Source: Paraburkholderia madseniana
GTDB taxonomy: Bacteria; Pseudomonadota; Gammaproteobacteria; Burkholderiales; Burkholderiaceae
Reading direction: 5' to 3'
Length of the DNA: 47,587 nucleotides
Assembly (NCBI RefSeq): GCF_009690905.1
Contig: NZ_VOSW01000071.1
Span: 1-47,587 of the forward strand
Shown here: positions 7,835 to 17,059 of the stretch, in pieces
How the letters are laid out: each line of letters starts with the position of its first letter
Position numbering within the stretch: the stretch's first letter is position 1
Notes under the pieces: generated by a model
Database searches by the model: none
What the model was told of the DNA's origin: nothing
Seen by the model: the letters and a program-made list of their open reading frames with translations, nothing else
Translations under genes and position numbers: made by a program

Positions 7835-10447
7835 ATGTCGATAATGCAAGAGATTCTGGCGTGGACACAGGGTCTGCCAGCCTGGCAGAGTGATGCGGTT
7901 GCCCGCTTGCTCAACAGATCGGAGTTGACGGCTGACGATCTGGACGATTTATTCGCCCTGCTCAAGCTCTCCCACGGCATTGCCGATCCGAAGGGCAGGG
8001 TTCCCAAGCCGCTTGCAGCAGACCAGATTCCTGCGCCGATAAAAGCCGCGACGCACGTAGAGCTGCATGCCGTGAAGAACCTTCGGCATGTGAATGCGAT
8101 CGCCGAAAATCAGCGACTTCCATTCGGCTCACCTGGGCTAACCGTGATCTACGGCGACAACGGATCGGGGAAGTCCGGATATTCGCGGGTGCTCAAGCGC
8201 GCCTGTCGTGCACGCGATCAGGTCGAGGCCATCCATCCCAATGCAAATTTGCCGTCGGGCAAAGCTGGTTCAGCAGAAGCGGTCTTCGAGGTTACGGTCA
8301 ATGGTGTCGGCAGGGAACTGCAGTGGGTCAACGGCAAGACATCGCCTGCGGAGCTTTCGACCATTGCGATCTTCGATTCCCGCTGCGCACGTGCCTATCT
8401 CGACAGCGAGGATGACTTTTCCTACGTTCCGTATGGGCTTGACGTGTTCGAGGGGCTCGCGAAGGTATGCAAACAGCTGAAAACCCGAATCGAGACCGAG
8501 CATGCACAATCGGCACCGGACGTGACGGCGTTCGCTCCGTTACACGGAGACACCGCAGTCGGCAGGTTGGTGGCGGCATTGTCGGCGAAAACAACGACGG
8601 CACAGATTGAGGCTCTCGCGACACTGACGCCGGAAGAACTGACCCGGCTTGCGGAGTTGGGCAAGGGTCTGAAAGAGAACAATCCGAAGGAGAAGGCGAC
8701 TCAGTTGCGGTTACGTGCACGCCGCATCGCCGCAATTGCCGCTAACTCCATCAACAAGGCCGCCGTGGTTGACGAGACTGTTGTCGCCCGGTTGCGTGGG
8801 CTGGCAGACAGCTACCGTGCTGCTCAGGCCGCCGCAGCGCTCGCCGCGAAACAGTTCAATGAAGGCGAGAAGCTCCTGCCGGGAACTGGCGGCGAAGTCT
8901 GGCGCGAGCTGTTTGAAGCCGCGCGCAAGTTCTCGCTCGAATCCCATCCGGACCGGACCTTTCCAGAACTTGGCGCGGACGCGGCCTGCCCCCTTTGCCA
9001 GCAGCCTCTCGCGGAGGGCGCTGACCGACTGAAGCGGTTCGAGGCATTTATCCAGCAGGAGGCTGAGAAGACGGCCCAGGCCCGGCGCATCGCCTTGTAT
9101 GCCGAATACAAGCCATTTTCAGAACAGGCGTTGACCCTGAGTCTGGATGACGTCACGTACGGCGAAATTGAGGCGCTTGATTCCCAGCTTGCGATTGATA
9201 CGCGTACATTTGAACGGGCGTTGGCACCGCGTCGCGAGGCGATCAAGGCAGCGGTCGTCTCACATCAGTGGGACGGCATGGAGCCACTGGCGATAAACCC
9301 GGGGGATCGGTTGCACGCGGTAGCAAACAAGCTGAATGCAGAGGCTGAAACGCTTGAAAAGGCGTCCGACGAGAAAGCGCGCGCTGTGCTGCAGGCGCAA
9401 TTTGCTGAGCTTGATGCCCGTGCGCGTATGGCGCAAGTCAAAGAAGCATTCATGAATGCGGTGTTGCGGCTTGCCCACCAGTCGAAACTCACGAAATGCC
9501 TCTCGTCGGTGAGAACCAATGCTATTTCATTGAAGGCGTCGGAACTCGCCGAAAAAGTCGTCTCAAAGGAACTGGCCGATGCACTGAACCGGGAGTTCAA
9601 ATTGCTCGGTGTCGGTACCCTGAGCGTTTCACTGCAAAGCCGTTCCGACAGGGGCAAAGCTTTGCACAAGTTGAAGCTGGAACTGCCACAGAGCCGTAGT
9701 CCGGGAGAAATTCTTAGCGAAGGCGAGCAACGGGCGATAGCACTCAGTTCCTTTCTCGCAGAGGTGCGTCTCAGCGGCAATAAGAGCGGCGTCGTATTTG
9801 ATGACCCGGTGTCTTCGCTCGATCATCGCCGGCGTGAGCGCGTCGCGAAACGTCTGGCCACTGAGGCCGCTGATCGGCAGGTCATCGTCTTCACGCATGA
9901 TGTTTACTTCCTGTGCATCCTGGCGGAGGAGGCTGAGTCCGCGGGTGTGCCTGTTGTAACGCAAAGCCTGACTCGTCGTCCGGAGGGCTTTGGCGTTGCC
10001 GATCCTGAACTGCCATTTGAGGGAAAAAGCGCCGCCAAACGGATTGGCGCATTGAAGGCGCAACAGCAGGTGATTGCCAAACTGCATAAGGACGGCGACG
10101 AACCGGAGCACCGGAAGCAGACGGTCGATGCCTATTTCCGATTGCGGATGGCTTGGGAAAGGGCTGTCGAGGAGGTGTTGCTGCGCAAGGTTGTTCTTCG
10201 GTTCCGGAAAGGCGTAGAGACCCAACGATTGGCCGAAGTTTCAGTCGATGACAGTGATTACGCTCAGGTCGACGCCGGGATGACCAGGTGTTCAAACTAT
10301 GCCCATGACAAGGCCGTCGCAGGGGGTGTAGCCGTGCCAGATCCGGACGAACTGCTCGCCGACATCACGGCGCTTGAAACGTGGCGAACGCTGATTGAAA
10401 AACGTAGCCAGGAGACAGCGAAAAAGCGCAAGTCCGGTGCAGCGTAG
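7835..10447 (+). CDS. RloC-like / AAA_13 SMC-type ATPase with zinc hook and Rx5H
   Basis: An 870-aa protein. The frame extends upstream to 7667, but ATG 7835 follows GGGGGCGG, and the upstream part looks non-coding. Walker A is GDNGSGKS (residues 107-114). A Rad50-like zinc hook CPLC (C385, C388) lies between two helical, probably coiled-coil arms (about 250-370 and 400-560). The ABC signature is LSEGEQ (627-632) and Walker B is VVFDDPVSSLD (653-663). After the ATPase comes a C-terminal region with RCSNYAH, an Rx5H motif (R818, H824) like that of HEPN RNases. This architecture matches the AAA_13/RloC-type family, whose studied members are DNA-damage-responsive anticodon nucleases in phage defence. 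The tRNA-nuclease activity here is inference. Confidence 0.85.
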   Translation: MSIMQEILAWTQGLPAWQSDAVARLLNRSELTADDLDDLFALLKLSHGIADPKGRVPKPLAADQIPAPIKAATHVELHAVKNLRHVNAIAENQRLPFGSPGLTVIYGDNGSGKSGYSRVLKRACRARDQVEAIHPNANLPSGKAGSAEAVFEVTVNGVGRELQWVNGKTSPAELSTIAIFDSRCARAYLDSEDDFSYVPYGLDVFEGLAKVCKQLKTRIETEHAQSAPDVTAFAPLHGDTAVGRLVAALSAKTTTAQIEALATLTPEELTRLAELGKGLKENNPKEKATQLRLRARRIAAIAANSINKAAVVDETVVARLRGLADSYRAAQAAAALAAKQFNEGEKLLPGTGGEVWRELFEAARKFSLESHPDRTFPELGADAACPLCQQPLAEGADRLKRFEAFIQQEAEKTAQARRIALYAEYKPFSEQALTLSLDDVTYGEIEALDSQLAIDTRTFERALAPRREAIKAAVVSHQWDGMEPLAINPGDRLHAVANKLNAEAETLEKASDEKARAVLQAQFAELDARARMAQVKEAFMNAVLRLAHQSKLTKCLSSVRTNAISLKASELAEKVVSKELADALNREFKLLGVGTLSVSLQSRSDRGKALHKLKLELPQSRSPGEILSEGEQRAIALSSFLAEVRLSGNKSGVVFDDPVSSLDHRRRERVAKRLATEAADRQVIVFTHDVYFLCILAEEAESAGVPVVTQSLTRRPEGFGVADPELPFEGKSAAKRIGALKAQQQVIAKLHKDGDEPEHRKQTVDAYFRLRMAWERAVEEVLLRKVVLRFRKGVETQRLAEVSVDDSDYAQVDAGMTRCSNYAHDKAVAGGVAVPDPDELLADITALETWRTLIEKRSQETAKKRKSGAA

Positions 10448-10493
10448 GCGAGTCCGAGCCAAATGAACACCAGATAGGTGAACGGAAGCGATC

Positions 10494-10646
10494 ATGACAG
10501 GAGCGCGCGAGCTACCGTTCGCGCTCTATGTCACCACGCCGGGTATTTTAGTGCTGGATATGACGAAGATACGGGGGCATGGCGACCAACACAATGATGT
10601 GTCAGGAGAGGAAATGGCTTCGAAGAAGTCCGCTGCAACTGCCTGA
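10494..10646 (+). CDS. Small ORF downstream of the ATPase gene
   Basis: A 50-codon frame starting at ATG 10494 with GGAAG five bases upstream, 46 bases after the ATPase stop. It reads MTGARELPFALYVTTPGILV and ends SKKSAATA. The same frame continues after the TGA (10644-10646) for another 70 codons with protein-like content (LDLLKSELETHDDSVFEHL), so this may be the front of a larger gene broken by a stop codon. The family is not recognised. Confidence 0.4.
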   Translation: MTGARELPFALYVTTPGILVLDMTKIRGHGDQHNDVSGEEMASKKSAATA

Positions 10647-10862
10647 AATCCACAACTGGACTTGCTCAAGTCCGAACTCGAGACCCACGACGACTCAGTC
10701 TTCGAGCACTTGTCAGCACATCTGGTAAGTCGGCTCCTCGGTGATGTGGCGATCACGGTCTCCCAGCACACGGGTGTTGCCGCTCGACCCGCTCCGGCTT
10801 ATCGCCCGGCGGCGGTTCATGCTGCAACGTGCAATAAGTGGGCGCCAGCGATTCGAGAGTAA
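10647..10862 (+). pseudogene. In-frame continuation past a stop codon; likely gene remnant
   Basis: This is the same frame as the 50-codon ORF before it, without its own good start. The first 45 codons (QLDLLKSELETHDDSVFEHLS and following) look like an amphipathic protein start; the rest becomes degenerate (RPAPAYRPAAVHAAT) before the stop at 10862. I read it as the eroded N-terminus of a lost gene. Without homologues this remains tentative. Confidence 0.3.
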
Positions 10863-10888
10863 GATGCCTGATTTGCTGGGTGGGGCAG

Positions 10889-10900
10889 TGCGCCGGCGCA
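10889..10900. promoter_or_regulatory. 12-bp perfect palindrome upstream of the HEAT-like gene
   Basis: TGCGCCGGCGCA is its own reverse complement and lies 22 bases before the ATG at 10923. It may be an operator or chance in GC-rich DNA. Confidence 0.3.
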
Positions 10901-10922
10901 TAACGGAGTCACACTCTTTAAA

Positions 10923-13499
10923 ATGAGCAGAGACCGGGACATCGAAAGGGCGGTCGCCTCGGGCGAGCGGAACCAGCGGACCATGGAACTGGTTCAGAAC
11001 TGGTGTGCGCATGCCAAAGTTGAGAAGTTCGGTGGAACCGGCCTCATTGAGCAACAAACCGGATTACCCATCGGCCATCACGCCGTTACGTGTGACCACG
11101 CGCCGGCTGGTGGGATGGCCACTTGGGATCTCGCTGATGCTGCCATTGACTTCTACGATAGGAATTGCGTCCACTGCGACAAACGGCAGCCTGTTCGCCT
11201 GCCAAACCTGTCCGAGCTCGTCGCTGCGCGAGACCGTTGGCAGGCGGGAGCCGCTGAAGAACGCAAACGACACGAAGAGCGACTCGCTGCTGCCAAGTTG
11301 CGCCGGCGTCAGACCCGGGATGCCCTGAGAGCAGGTCAACCTACACCAGTCCTTACGTTGCTCGATGACCTCGGGCAATTCGACTCGGAGGGCTCTAGCG
11401 AGGCCGGACTTCGAATATTGGAGACTTCGAGGCTAGCACCCGAGATATTTTCGAAGACCATCACTGAACACTTTTTTGATTTGGTGGAGGCGGAAGAGTC
11501 TTGGTTTCTGGAAACGGGCCTTCAGGTGCTGCATCAACTCGGTTGCGATCAAAGGCGCCTTGCGCGGTGCGCGTTGATCTGTCTGACGCGCCACGTTTGC
11601 GTTGAGATTGCCGCTTCGATTCTCGAAATGAATCTTGAAGAGGCCGACGAGACCCTGATTCCGGCCGCGATCCTCGCGCTAGCTTTGCTTGCGCGACCTC
11701 CCCGGTCTCCAGTCCCATTCGATCATCGGACTTCCCATCCCGAACCGCTACTGGCGGTATTCAAGCGATGGCCCGACGCAGCGTGCCGGGGAGTGGAGGT
11801 ATTGCTGGACGAGCATCGGCCTTTCGAAGTGATGGCCGGCGCGCGATCGCTTCGCGTTTTGGTTCAAGTCGATCCTTTGGTGTCCTTGCGCTTTGTACGC
11901 AGTCTGGCAACAAAACTGACTCGCGCGCATTTGCTCGAGGAAGGGGAGGGGCGGGACGACTTGAGGGACGTTTGCGAGGCGCTCAAAGAAGGGCTCGCAT
12001 TGGCGCTTCTCGCCGATCCGTCAGCCACGGACAAGACGGTGATGGCGTACTTCGCGGGTGCATCGTCGGAAGGCGAAGCCCGACTTATCGGCGTATACGA
12101 ACGGGTGTTCTCCCGGGCGCGCAGAGACGAGTCGATGCCCGAACCGGCCGTGGCGGGAGTGGTGTTGCGCCGGCTGCTCTGGGCTGCGACCACTTCGTCA
12201 AACGACGACGTATTGCACGAGGTGGAGCGTGCGTTTGGCGATGATCCGGACAACCTGCTTGGGATCGCGTTGTCAGAACTCGATGTTCTCCTCGGCGCTG
12301 CAGCACTGATGGATGACAGGCTACGGAAACACGAAGCCGACAGCCGAATCGAGAAGCCCGCCGACATGCTGCAGGCGATGGAATTGCATGGCCGACGAAA
12401 TACACTTCGAGCGCTTCGTGAGAACTTTGTCGGCTGGGCGGCGAACGCTGCCAGCGGAAACGAACACGCGACACGACAATACATCGAATTCGTCGCTAGC
12501 ATTAGTAACGAACTGGACGGACTTCGTGCCTCGCTGGTCGAGCACGCCGGCACACTGATGACTACGCCGCACGGCCTTAATGCAGTGCTGCCACTGATGT
12601 ATTCATCAATGGTCGGTCCATCGCAGGTTGTCCGTGCCGCAGCGGCCAAGACGCTTGGCAAGCTCAGATACCGGCGGCAGTCCGACCTGCCAGATCTCGT
12701 ATTTGAGGCGTTCGTACCGCTGCTCACAGACAGCTATCTCATAGTTCATCAATCGGCAGTGCGTACGCTGGAAAAGATGCAATTTCCGGCCGCGTTCGAT
12801 TCCGCGATCAAGGGAGCGCTGTGGGCACTTATTGTGTACTACAGGAGGGAAACGAAGTCACACGAATTCCTAATGGAGTGCATCGCGTTGTTTGTAACAC
12901 GTTACCTTGACGAAGCCGCAAAGCAGGCGCGGGTAGACGAGATCATGGTCGCGGTGATAGAACATGTGGAACCGTACATAGCGCTACACGAGCTTCGCTA
13001 TTTCGGTCACGCGCTCGCCACAACGAATGGCTTCGCCAAGATGATCTTGCGGATCATCGCGGACCAGGAGGCGATGACGTCGTCGCTGGAAGATGATGCA
13101 TTGAAACTTTTGCAGATGGTTCCTGCGACCGCGGTCCTGGAGAGCGCGCCGCTGTTTGAAGCGGAGGCAATTAGATGGAAGGACAATCACGTCACTGTTC
13201 GCGCTTTCATTGAAGTATTGACGCGTGCAGGGGCATGGGAGCAGGCGGTAACGGTCGCTCGGACACATTGGCAGAGCTTCCCAGATACCGTTCAAATGCG
13301 GACGAGGAAGTGGTCGGCGCGCCTGCTGTATCTGGCTGTGAGCTTTGAAGCCGCAATCGCAGCCGGCCAAGTAGAGAAGTTGACATCGATAGGACACGAG
13401 TGGACGGAAGTTACGGCACTCATTGAAAAGGACCGACTGGATTATGCAGAGAGACGTGATCCTCTCCGCGGTATATCCCGCTCGCATCAAGGCCATTGA
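10923..13499 (+). CDS. HEAT-like helical-repeat protein with N-terminal Cys/His zinc site
   Basis: An 858-aa, all-helical protein. The N-terminal 100 residues have a CDH (about residue 58) and a CVHC pair (about 84-87), plausible zinc ligands, followed by a charged coiled-coil-like helix (EERKRHEERLAAAKLRRRQ). The rest (about 130-840) is a long array of helix pairs, e.g. VVRAAAAKTLGKLR and LIVHQSAVRTLEKMQ near residues 560-620, characteristic of HEAT/ARM repeats. I do not know a named family for it. There is no strong SD at 10923; ATG 10983 is an alternative start. Its 3' end overlaps the PD-(D/E)XK gene by 56 bases, so the two are almost certainly co-expressed and probably form a complex: helical scaffold plus nuclease. 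Confidence 0.85.
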   Translation: MSRDRDIERAVASGERNQRTMELVQNWCAHAKVEKFGGTGLIEQQTGLPIGHHAVTCDHAPAGGMATWDLADAAIDFYDRNCVHCDKRQPVRLPNLSELVAARDRWQAGAAEERKRHEERLAAAKLRRRQTRDALRAGQPTPVLTLLDDLGQFDSEGSSEAGLRILETSRLAPEIFSKTITEHFFDLVEAEESWFLETGLQVLHQLGCDQRRLARCALICLTRHVCVEIAASILEMNLEEADETLIPAAILALALLARPPRSPVPFDHRTSHPEPLLAVFKRWPDAACRGVEVLLDEHRPFEVMAGARSLRVLVQVDPLVSLRFVRSLATKLTRAHLLEEGEGRDDLRDVCEALKEGLALALLADPSATDKTVMAYFAGASSEGEARLIGVYERVFSRARRDESMPEPAVAGVVLRRLLWAATTSSNDDVLHEVERAFGDDPDNLLGIALSELDVLLGAAALMDDRLRKHEADSRIEKPADMLQAMELHGRRNTLRALRENFVGWAANAASGNEHATRQYIEFVASISNELDGLRASLVEHAGTLMTTPHGLNAVLPLMYSSMVGPSQVVRAAAAKTLGKLRYRRQSDLPDLVFEAFVPLLTDSYLIVHQSAVRTLEKMQFPAAFDSAIKGALWALIVYYRRETKSHEFLMECIALFVTRYLDEAAKQARVDEIMVAVIEHVEPYIALHELRYFGHALATTNGFAKMILRIIADQEAMTSSLEDDALKLLQMVPATAVLESAPLFEAEAIRWKDNHVTVRAFIEVLTRAGAWEQAVTVARTHWQSFPDTVQMRTRKWSARLLYLAVSFEAAIAAGQVEKLTSIGHEWTEVTALIEKDRLDYAERRDPLRGISRSHQGH

Positions 13500-14889
13500 G
13501 GCTCTTCTGCGGATAGCACAGGGCGATTACCCGCACGGGACTGATCTAACGACCGCAAGCAGCGAGCTTGACGAAGCGTCGTTGCGCTATGGTCACGCTT
13601 CGACGGCCGTTGCGTATGCCGGACTGGCGGGCCTGCTTCGGATTGTGTCTGCACTGGTTGAATGGCGGGGAGCCGTATTGGATGCGGCGTCCGACGCCGA
13701 CCGCTTCGCTCGCAGCGCAAAGGAGCGGTATCGTCTGTGGACCAAGGAATACGGCGACAAGGAGCCGACCAAAGCCCTCGCGGCGGCGAGCAGCGATATT
13801 GCCGGGCTCCAGTCATTCGAGGAAGTTGAGCGACTGTGTTCAATGATTGCCGCAATACCTCTACCCGTAGGCGTCTTCGCTGAGCCGCGGGGCATCGTCC
13901 GGACCACTGATTCCGAATCGGAAGCGAAGTCGGTTCCGACCGAGCTTTCGGTTGCGTTTCTCAAATTCAGCATCGACGGGACAGCGGCGAGCGAGCTACA
14001 CCATCTCACGCCCAACGAAGTTCATGACCTTGAGATCGAAGTGCGAGTCTCACGATGGCCCGGCGACGCCGAACAACTCCGCCTTTCGCCTGTAACGATC
14101 GAACCCAGTGCGACTTACGCGTTCCCCGATTTCGTATTCAATCGGCCCACAGGCCAACCGCCGTTTGTACTGGTAGATCGAGGCAGGGCACTCTTGAAGG
14201 TCGCGCAAGGACTTCAATCGCGTCCGTTCGAATTCAAATACGCCGCCGAATTTCTGCCTACCAGGGTTGAGCAGCCAGTGTCAGTCGTTGGTCACCGGAC
14301 GCTATTGATAGAAGGACTTGACCTACAGGCGAACCCAATCACTGGCTACCCTAACGTTGACAGAAAGATCGTGCAGATACGCGACGAACTTCGGCAGCGT
14401 GGATCGGGCGTCGGATCGGATTTGGGTGATCTGCTAAAAATCGTTTCCGTTCTGTCGAATATGGCTGGACGTGCTGTTCAGGACGCCGAGTTCGAGGGCA
14501 TATGGTCAGAGGCTCGGTTCCAAGACTATGTTCGAAAGGAGCTGCGGCGGAGACCCGAGATTGGGGCGGAGCTAGACGAGCACGCTCACGCCTCCGGAGG
14601 GATTACTGACCTTTCATTTCACGGCATCCCGATTGAGCTGAAGGCGCAATCAAAGCGAACGCTCTCATTGGGGGATTGTCAGCAGTATGTCGAACAGACA
14701 GCAAGCTACGTCGCAGCGAAAGGAAAAAGCTGCGGCGTGCTTTGTGTTTTGGACTGTAGTCCGAAGACGTCAGCACCGGAGCCTGCAGACGCAGGCATCG
14801 GGATACTCGAAAAGAGCGCGTCATCTGGGCTAGTCGCCATTGTCGTCGTGTTGGTTCAGGGTAATTTGCGCCGGCCGAGTTCGCTGTAA
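13444..14889 (+). CDS. PD-(D/E)XK nuclease-like protein partnered with the HEAT-like protein
   Basis: A 481-aa protein. ATG 13444 (AAAGGA about 11 bases upstream) is preferred over a TTG at 13423. Residues 1-140 are helical (YAGLAGLLRIVSALVEWRG), the middle 150-310 beta-rich, and the C-terminal 120 residues are restriction-endonuclease-like. A helix with FQDYVRKELRRR comes first, then GGITDLSFHGIPIELKAQ, giving D389, E398 and K400 of a D-x8-E-x-K core, and a following helix with QQYVEQTASY. This fits PD-(D/E)XK nucleases. The gene begins inside the end of the HEAT-like gene, in another frame. A DNA-cutting effector guided by the partner is my inference. Confidence 0.85.
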   Translation: MQRDVILSAVYPARIKAIEALLRIAQGDYPHGTDLTTASSELDEASLRYGHASTAVAYAGLAGLLRIVSALVEWRGAVLDAASDADRFARSAKERYRLWTKEYGDKEPTKALAAASSDIAGLQSFEEVERLCSMIAAIPLPVGVFAEPRGIVRTTDSESEAKSVPTELSVAFLKFSIDGTAASELHHLTPNEVHDLEIEVRVSRWPGDAEQLRLSPVTIEPSATYAFPDFVFNRPTGQPPFVLVDRGRALLKVAQGLQSRPFEFKYAAEFLPTRVEQPVSVVGHRTLLIEGLDLQANPITGYPNVDRKIVQIRDELRQRGSGVGSDLGDLLKIVSVLSNMAGRAVQDAEFEGIWSEARFQDYVRKELRRRPEIGAELDEHAHASGGITDLSFHGIPIELKAQSKRTLSLGDCQQYVEQTASYVAAKGKSCGVLCVLDCSPKTSAPEPADAGIGILEKSASSGLVAIVVVLVQGNLRRPSSL

Positions 14890-14952
14890 ACCGCACGTGT
14901 GCACGTGAATCCGTACCTAAATCGCCGACCTACAAAAAAGCGGAGTGAATCG

Positions 14953-15471
14953 ATGGCACTTACCCGGCGACAACGCTTGCGTCGTGTTGGCACGGTGTGC
15001 TGTCACACACTGCGAAACCTCGCCTACTATCGGGCGTGGTTCGAGATGGAAAAGCCGCGGGCGAATGAGCAGTTTTGGATCTCGGTGAACGGAAACTTCG
15101 CGGATGTCACCGTTCTCGAGTGGTGTAAGGTGCTTGCCGACGACAAAGGAAAGCATCATTGGACAAAGGTTGTCCGGGACGAGAGGGCATTTATGATCGG
15201 ATTGCTCGCGAGGCTCGGCACGGACGAAGTGACGTGGTCGGCGTATGTCAAAGCAATGCGGTTTCTACGCGACAAGTTCATCGCCCACCTGGACGATGAA
15301 CTCTTGATGACGTTACCACAATTAGATGTGGCGAAGGTGAGCGTGGTGTATCTCTACACCTACTTGCTCGAGAATGAAGACGAACGAGACGTGTTTGTCG
15401 ACGCACCGCAGAACGCCGTAGAGTGGTTCGATAGGTTTTCTGATGAAGCCCGCGCAATCTATCATGCATAG
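14953..15471 (+). CDS. HEPN-like (AbiU2-type) protein with Rx5H motif
   Basis: A 172-aa helical protein. ATG 14953 follows GGAGTGAATCG; the longer frame from 14899 lacks an SD. R106-DKFIA-H112 is an Rx5H motif set in a helix (FLRDKFIAHLDDEL), the active-site signature of HEPN RNases. Together with CHTLRNLAYYRAWF and VTVLEWCKVLAD it resembles AbiU2-like HEPN proteins. It starts 63 bases after the nuclease-like gene and is probably in the same transcript, so the module may be a HEAT scaffold, a DNase and an RNase. It could instead be an independent abortive-infection gene. Confidence 0.75.
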   Translation: MALTRRQRLRRVGTVCCHTLRNLAYYRAWFEMEKPRANEQFWISVNGNFADVTVLEWCKVLADDKGKHHWTKVVRDERAFMIGLLARLGTDEVTWSAYVKAMRFLRDKFIAHLDDELLMTLPQLDVAKVSVVYLYTYLLENEDERDVFVDAPQNAVEWFDRFSDEARAIYHA

Positions 15472-15605
15472 GGTCTAGTAGTACTCCCTTGTTGAACTTG
15501 GCGGGAGTTCACACCTCTGGTACACGCCAATGCTGAACGTTCCTTTGAAGACTCCGGGGATTACGGACGACTGCATAGCAGGTTTGGCTGGCGCACTACG
15601 CTAAA

Positions 15606-16982
15606 TTAGCGCGATGGCGGGAGCCAAAAAGCGTCAATCGACTGGGTGTCCAAGATGCTTCTCCACGATTCGGGCTGCACCTTCCGGTTGCTTGCCCCCG
15701 CTCGTGCGTAAAGGTAGGCGTCCTGTTGCACGGCGACAGGTTTTTGTGTGGCTGGAAGGACTTCGACAATCACTATAAGCGCCCCATCGAAGTAAGTCCT
15801 GGAAAGTTGTAGTTCGACCTCTCCGTGAACGAAATTCTTGATCTTGCTTTTCAGCGTACCGATATACTGATCGACGCTAACGTCGTTAGCCGGTGCCTTG
15901 GCCCACCGCGCCAATTGGTGATCGATGCCGACCGCGTTACAGTCATCATCAACTCCGATGTAGATGTGGCCGCCCTGTGTGTTAGCAAACGCGACTACCG
16001 TTGTTACGACCTCCCGTAGCTTTGATTTCTGTGCGGGCGAGCCGAGAGATTGTTCCGGTTCGATAAAGGGCTTGAACTCGACACGCTGACCTTCCCCCTC
16101 ATGTAGGGCTGTCCTTATCTGATCGCTGAGTGACCGTTGCTTTGATCCGAGTATTTTCTTTCCCAAGGAGATGCCAGAAAGGAGTTCCTCGCGATGAAAA
16201 TCGAACACCGTGCCATCGCGGCCAATCAGGTAGTACTCGAGGCGGTCGACATGAGCGGGGACTGCGACCGTGCACGTGGAATTTTCTACTGACGCGTCGA
16301 AATGGCGGATCGCCGTTCCTTCCCAATATGCCCCCTTTGCGATCAGAGGGATCTCATCAACCAGCGTTCCTGCCACGGTGATTTCGAGTGTTCCGTCATC
16401 GGAGAATCTTGCATCAGAAACAAATGCTCTGGTTTCTGGCAACAAGAAGAAGACGTCACCATTCCGGCCATCGCGGTGCCCGTGGTATACGGGAAAGGAC
16501 AGCCAGTCGCGGGCCGCTTCTTCAACATCTGGGTAGTACGGCTGATCGGGCGACAGGAGCGGCGCTGGGTGAGCGTGCATCCCACTTTGACTGATGCGTA
16601 GCCCGACAACCAAGCCGGCGCTAACCATGTACTCATTGTTCAGAGGCACGAGTTCAGTACTCCACTGAAGTGTTGCCTCGCGCACCAGTCTCACGTCGCC
16701 AAGCTGAACGGACCCATCAGCTAGTTCTGTTGCGAATTCAAGGCATTGCGGCGCGGAGAGCTCATCCTCGTACAGCATGGCCTTTTCATATCGGCGGGTG
16801 GAGGCATTAGCGGGCGTCTCTTCATCGCAAAGCAGCCGTTCGACGGTACAGCAAAGTAGTCCCCAATTGCCGTTGGCGGCTGTTAGTACGGCGCGTCGGC
16901 GAAAGCGTTCGTTCCCGCCAGCATTTGCGAAATACTCGACCAGTTTGTTAGGCAATATATCCGAAGTGTATTCGTGATTCAT
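15606..16982 (-). CDS. AlbA_2 (Schlafen-type) domain protein with novel N-terminal region
   Basis: A 458-aa protein; ATG at 16980-16982. Residues 1-280 form a beta-rich region I do not recognise. From about 285 onward the sequence is an AlbA_2 domain: EGEGQRVEFKPFI, then KLREVVTTVVAFANTQGGHI, GVDDDCNAVGID, and near the end YLYARAGASNRKV. This is the usual order of the Schlafen AlbA_2 fold, with the family's Glu of VEFK present. It is convergent with the defence-type genes on its left (134-base gap after 15471). An ATP- or nucleic-acid-binding role is family knowledge; the specific function is unknown. Confidence 0.85.
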   Translation of the reverse strand: MNHEYTSDILPNKLVEYFANAGGNERFRRRAVLTAANGNWGLLCCTVERLLCDEETPANASTRRYEKAMLYEDELSAPQCLEFATELADGSVQLGDVRLVREATLQWSTELVPLNNEYMVSAGLVVGLRISQSGMHAHPAPLLSPDQPYYPDVEEAARDWLSFPVYHGHRDGRNGDVFFLLPETRAFVSDARFSDDGTLEITVAGTLVDEIPLIAKGAYWEGTAIRHFDASVENSTCTVAVPAHVDRLEYYLIGRDGTVFDFHREELLSGISLGKKILGSKQRSLSDQIRTALHEGEGQRVEFKPFIEPEQSLGSPAQKSKLREVVTTVVAFANTQGGHIYIGVDDDCNAVGIDHQLARWAKAPANDVSVDQYIGTLKSKIKNFVHGEVELQLSRTYFDGALIVIVEVLPATQKPVAVQQDAYLYARAGASNRKVQPESWRSILDTQSIDAFWLPPSR

Positions 16983-17059
16983 GGTTCAAGTTGCGGGTGA
17001 TATGTCAGTGAGCACGATTCTTGAGAGGTTGCGCGGGAGTTGTGTGAGGAGGCCGTTCT

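Noticed and set aside
11864..12727. 287-codon minus-strand open frame inside the HEAT-like gene
   Set aside because: Ser/Arg/Ala-rich shadow of a gene with clear helical-repeat content; no SD.
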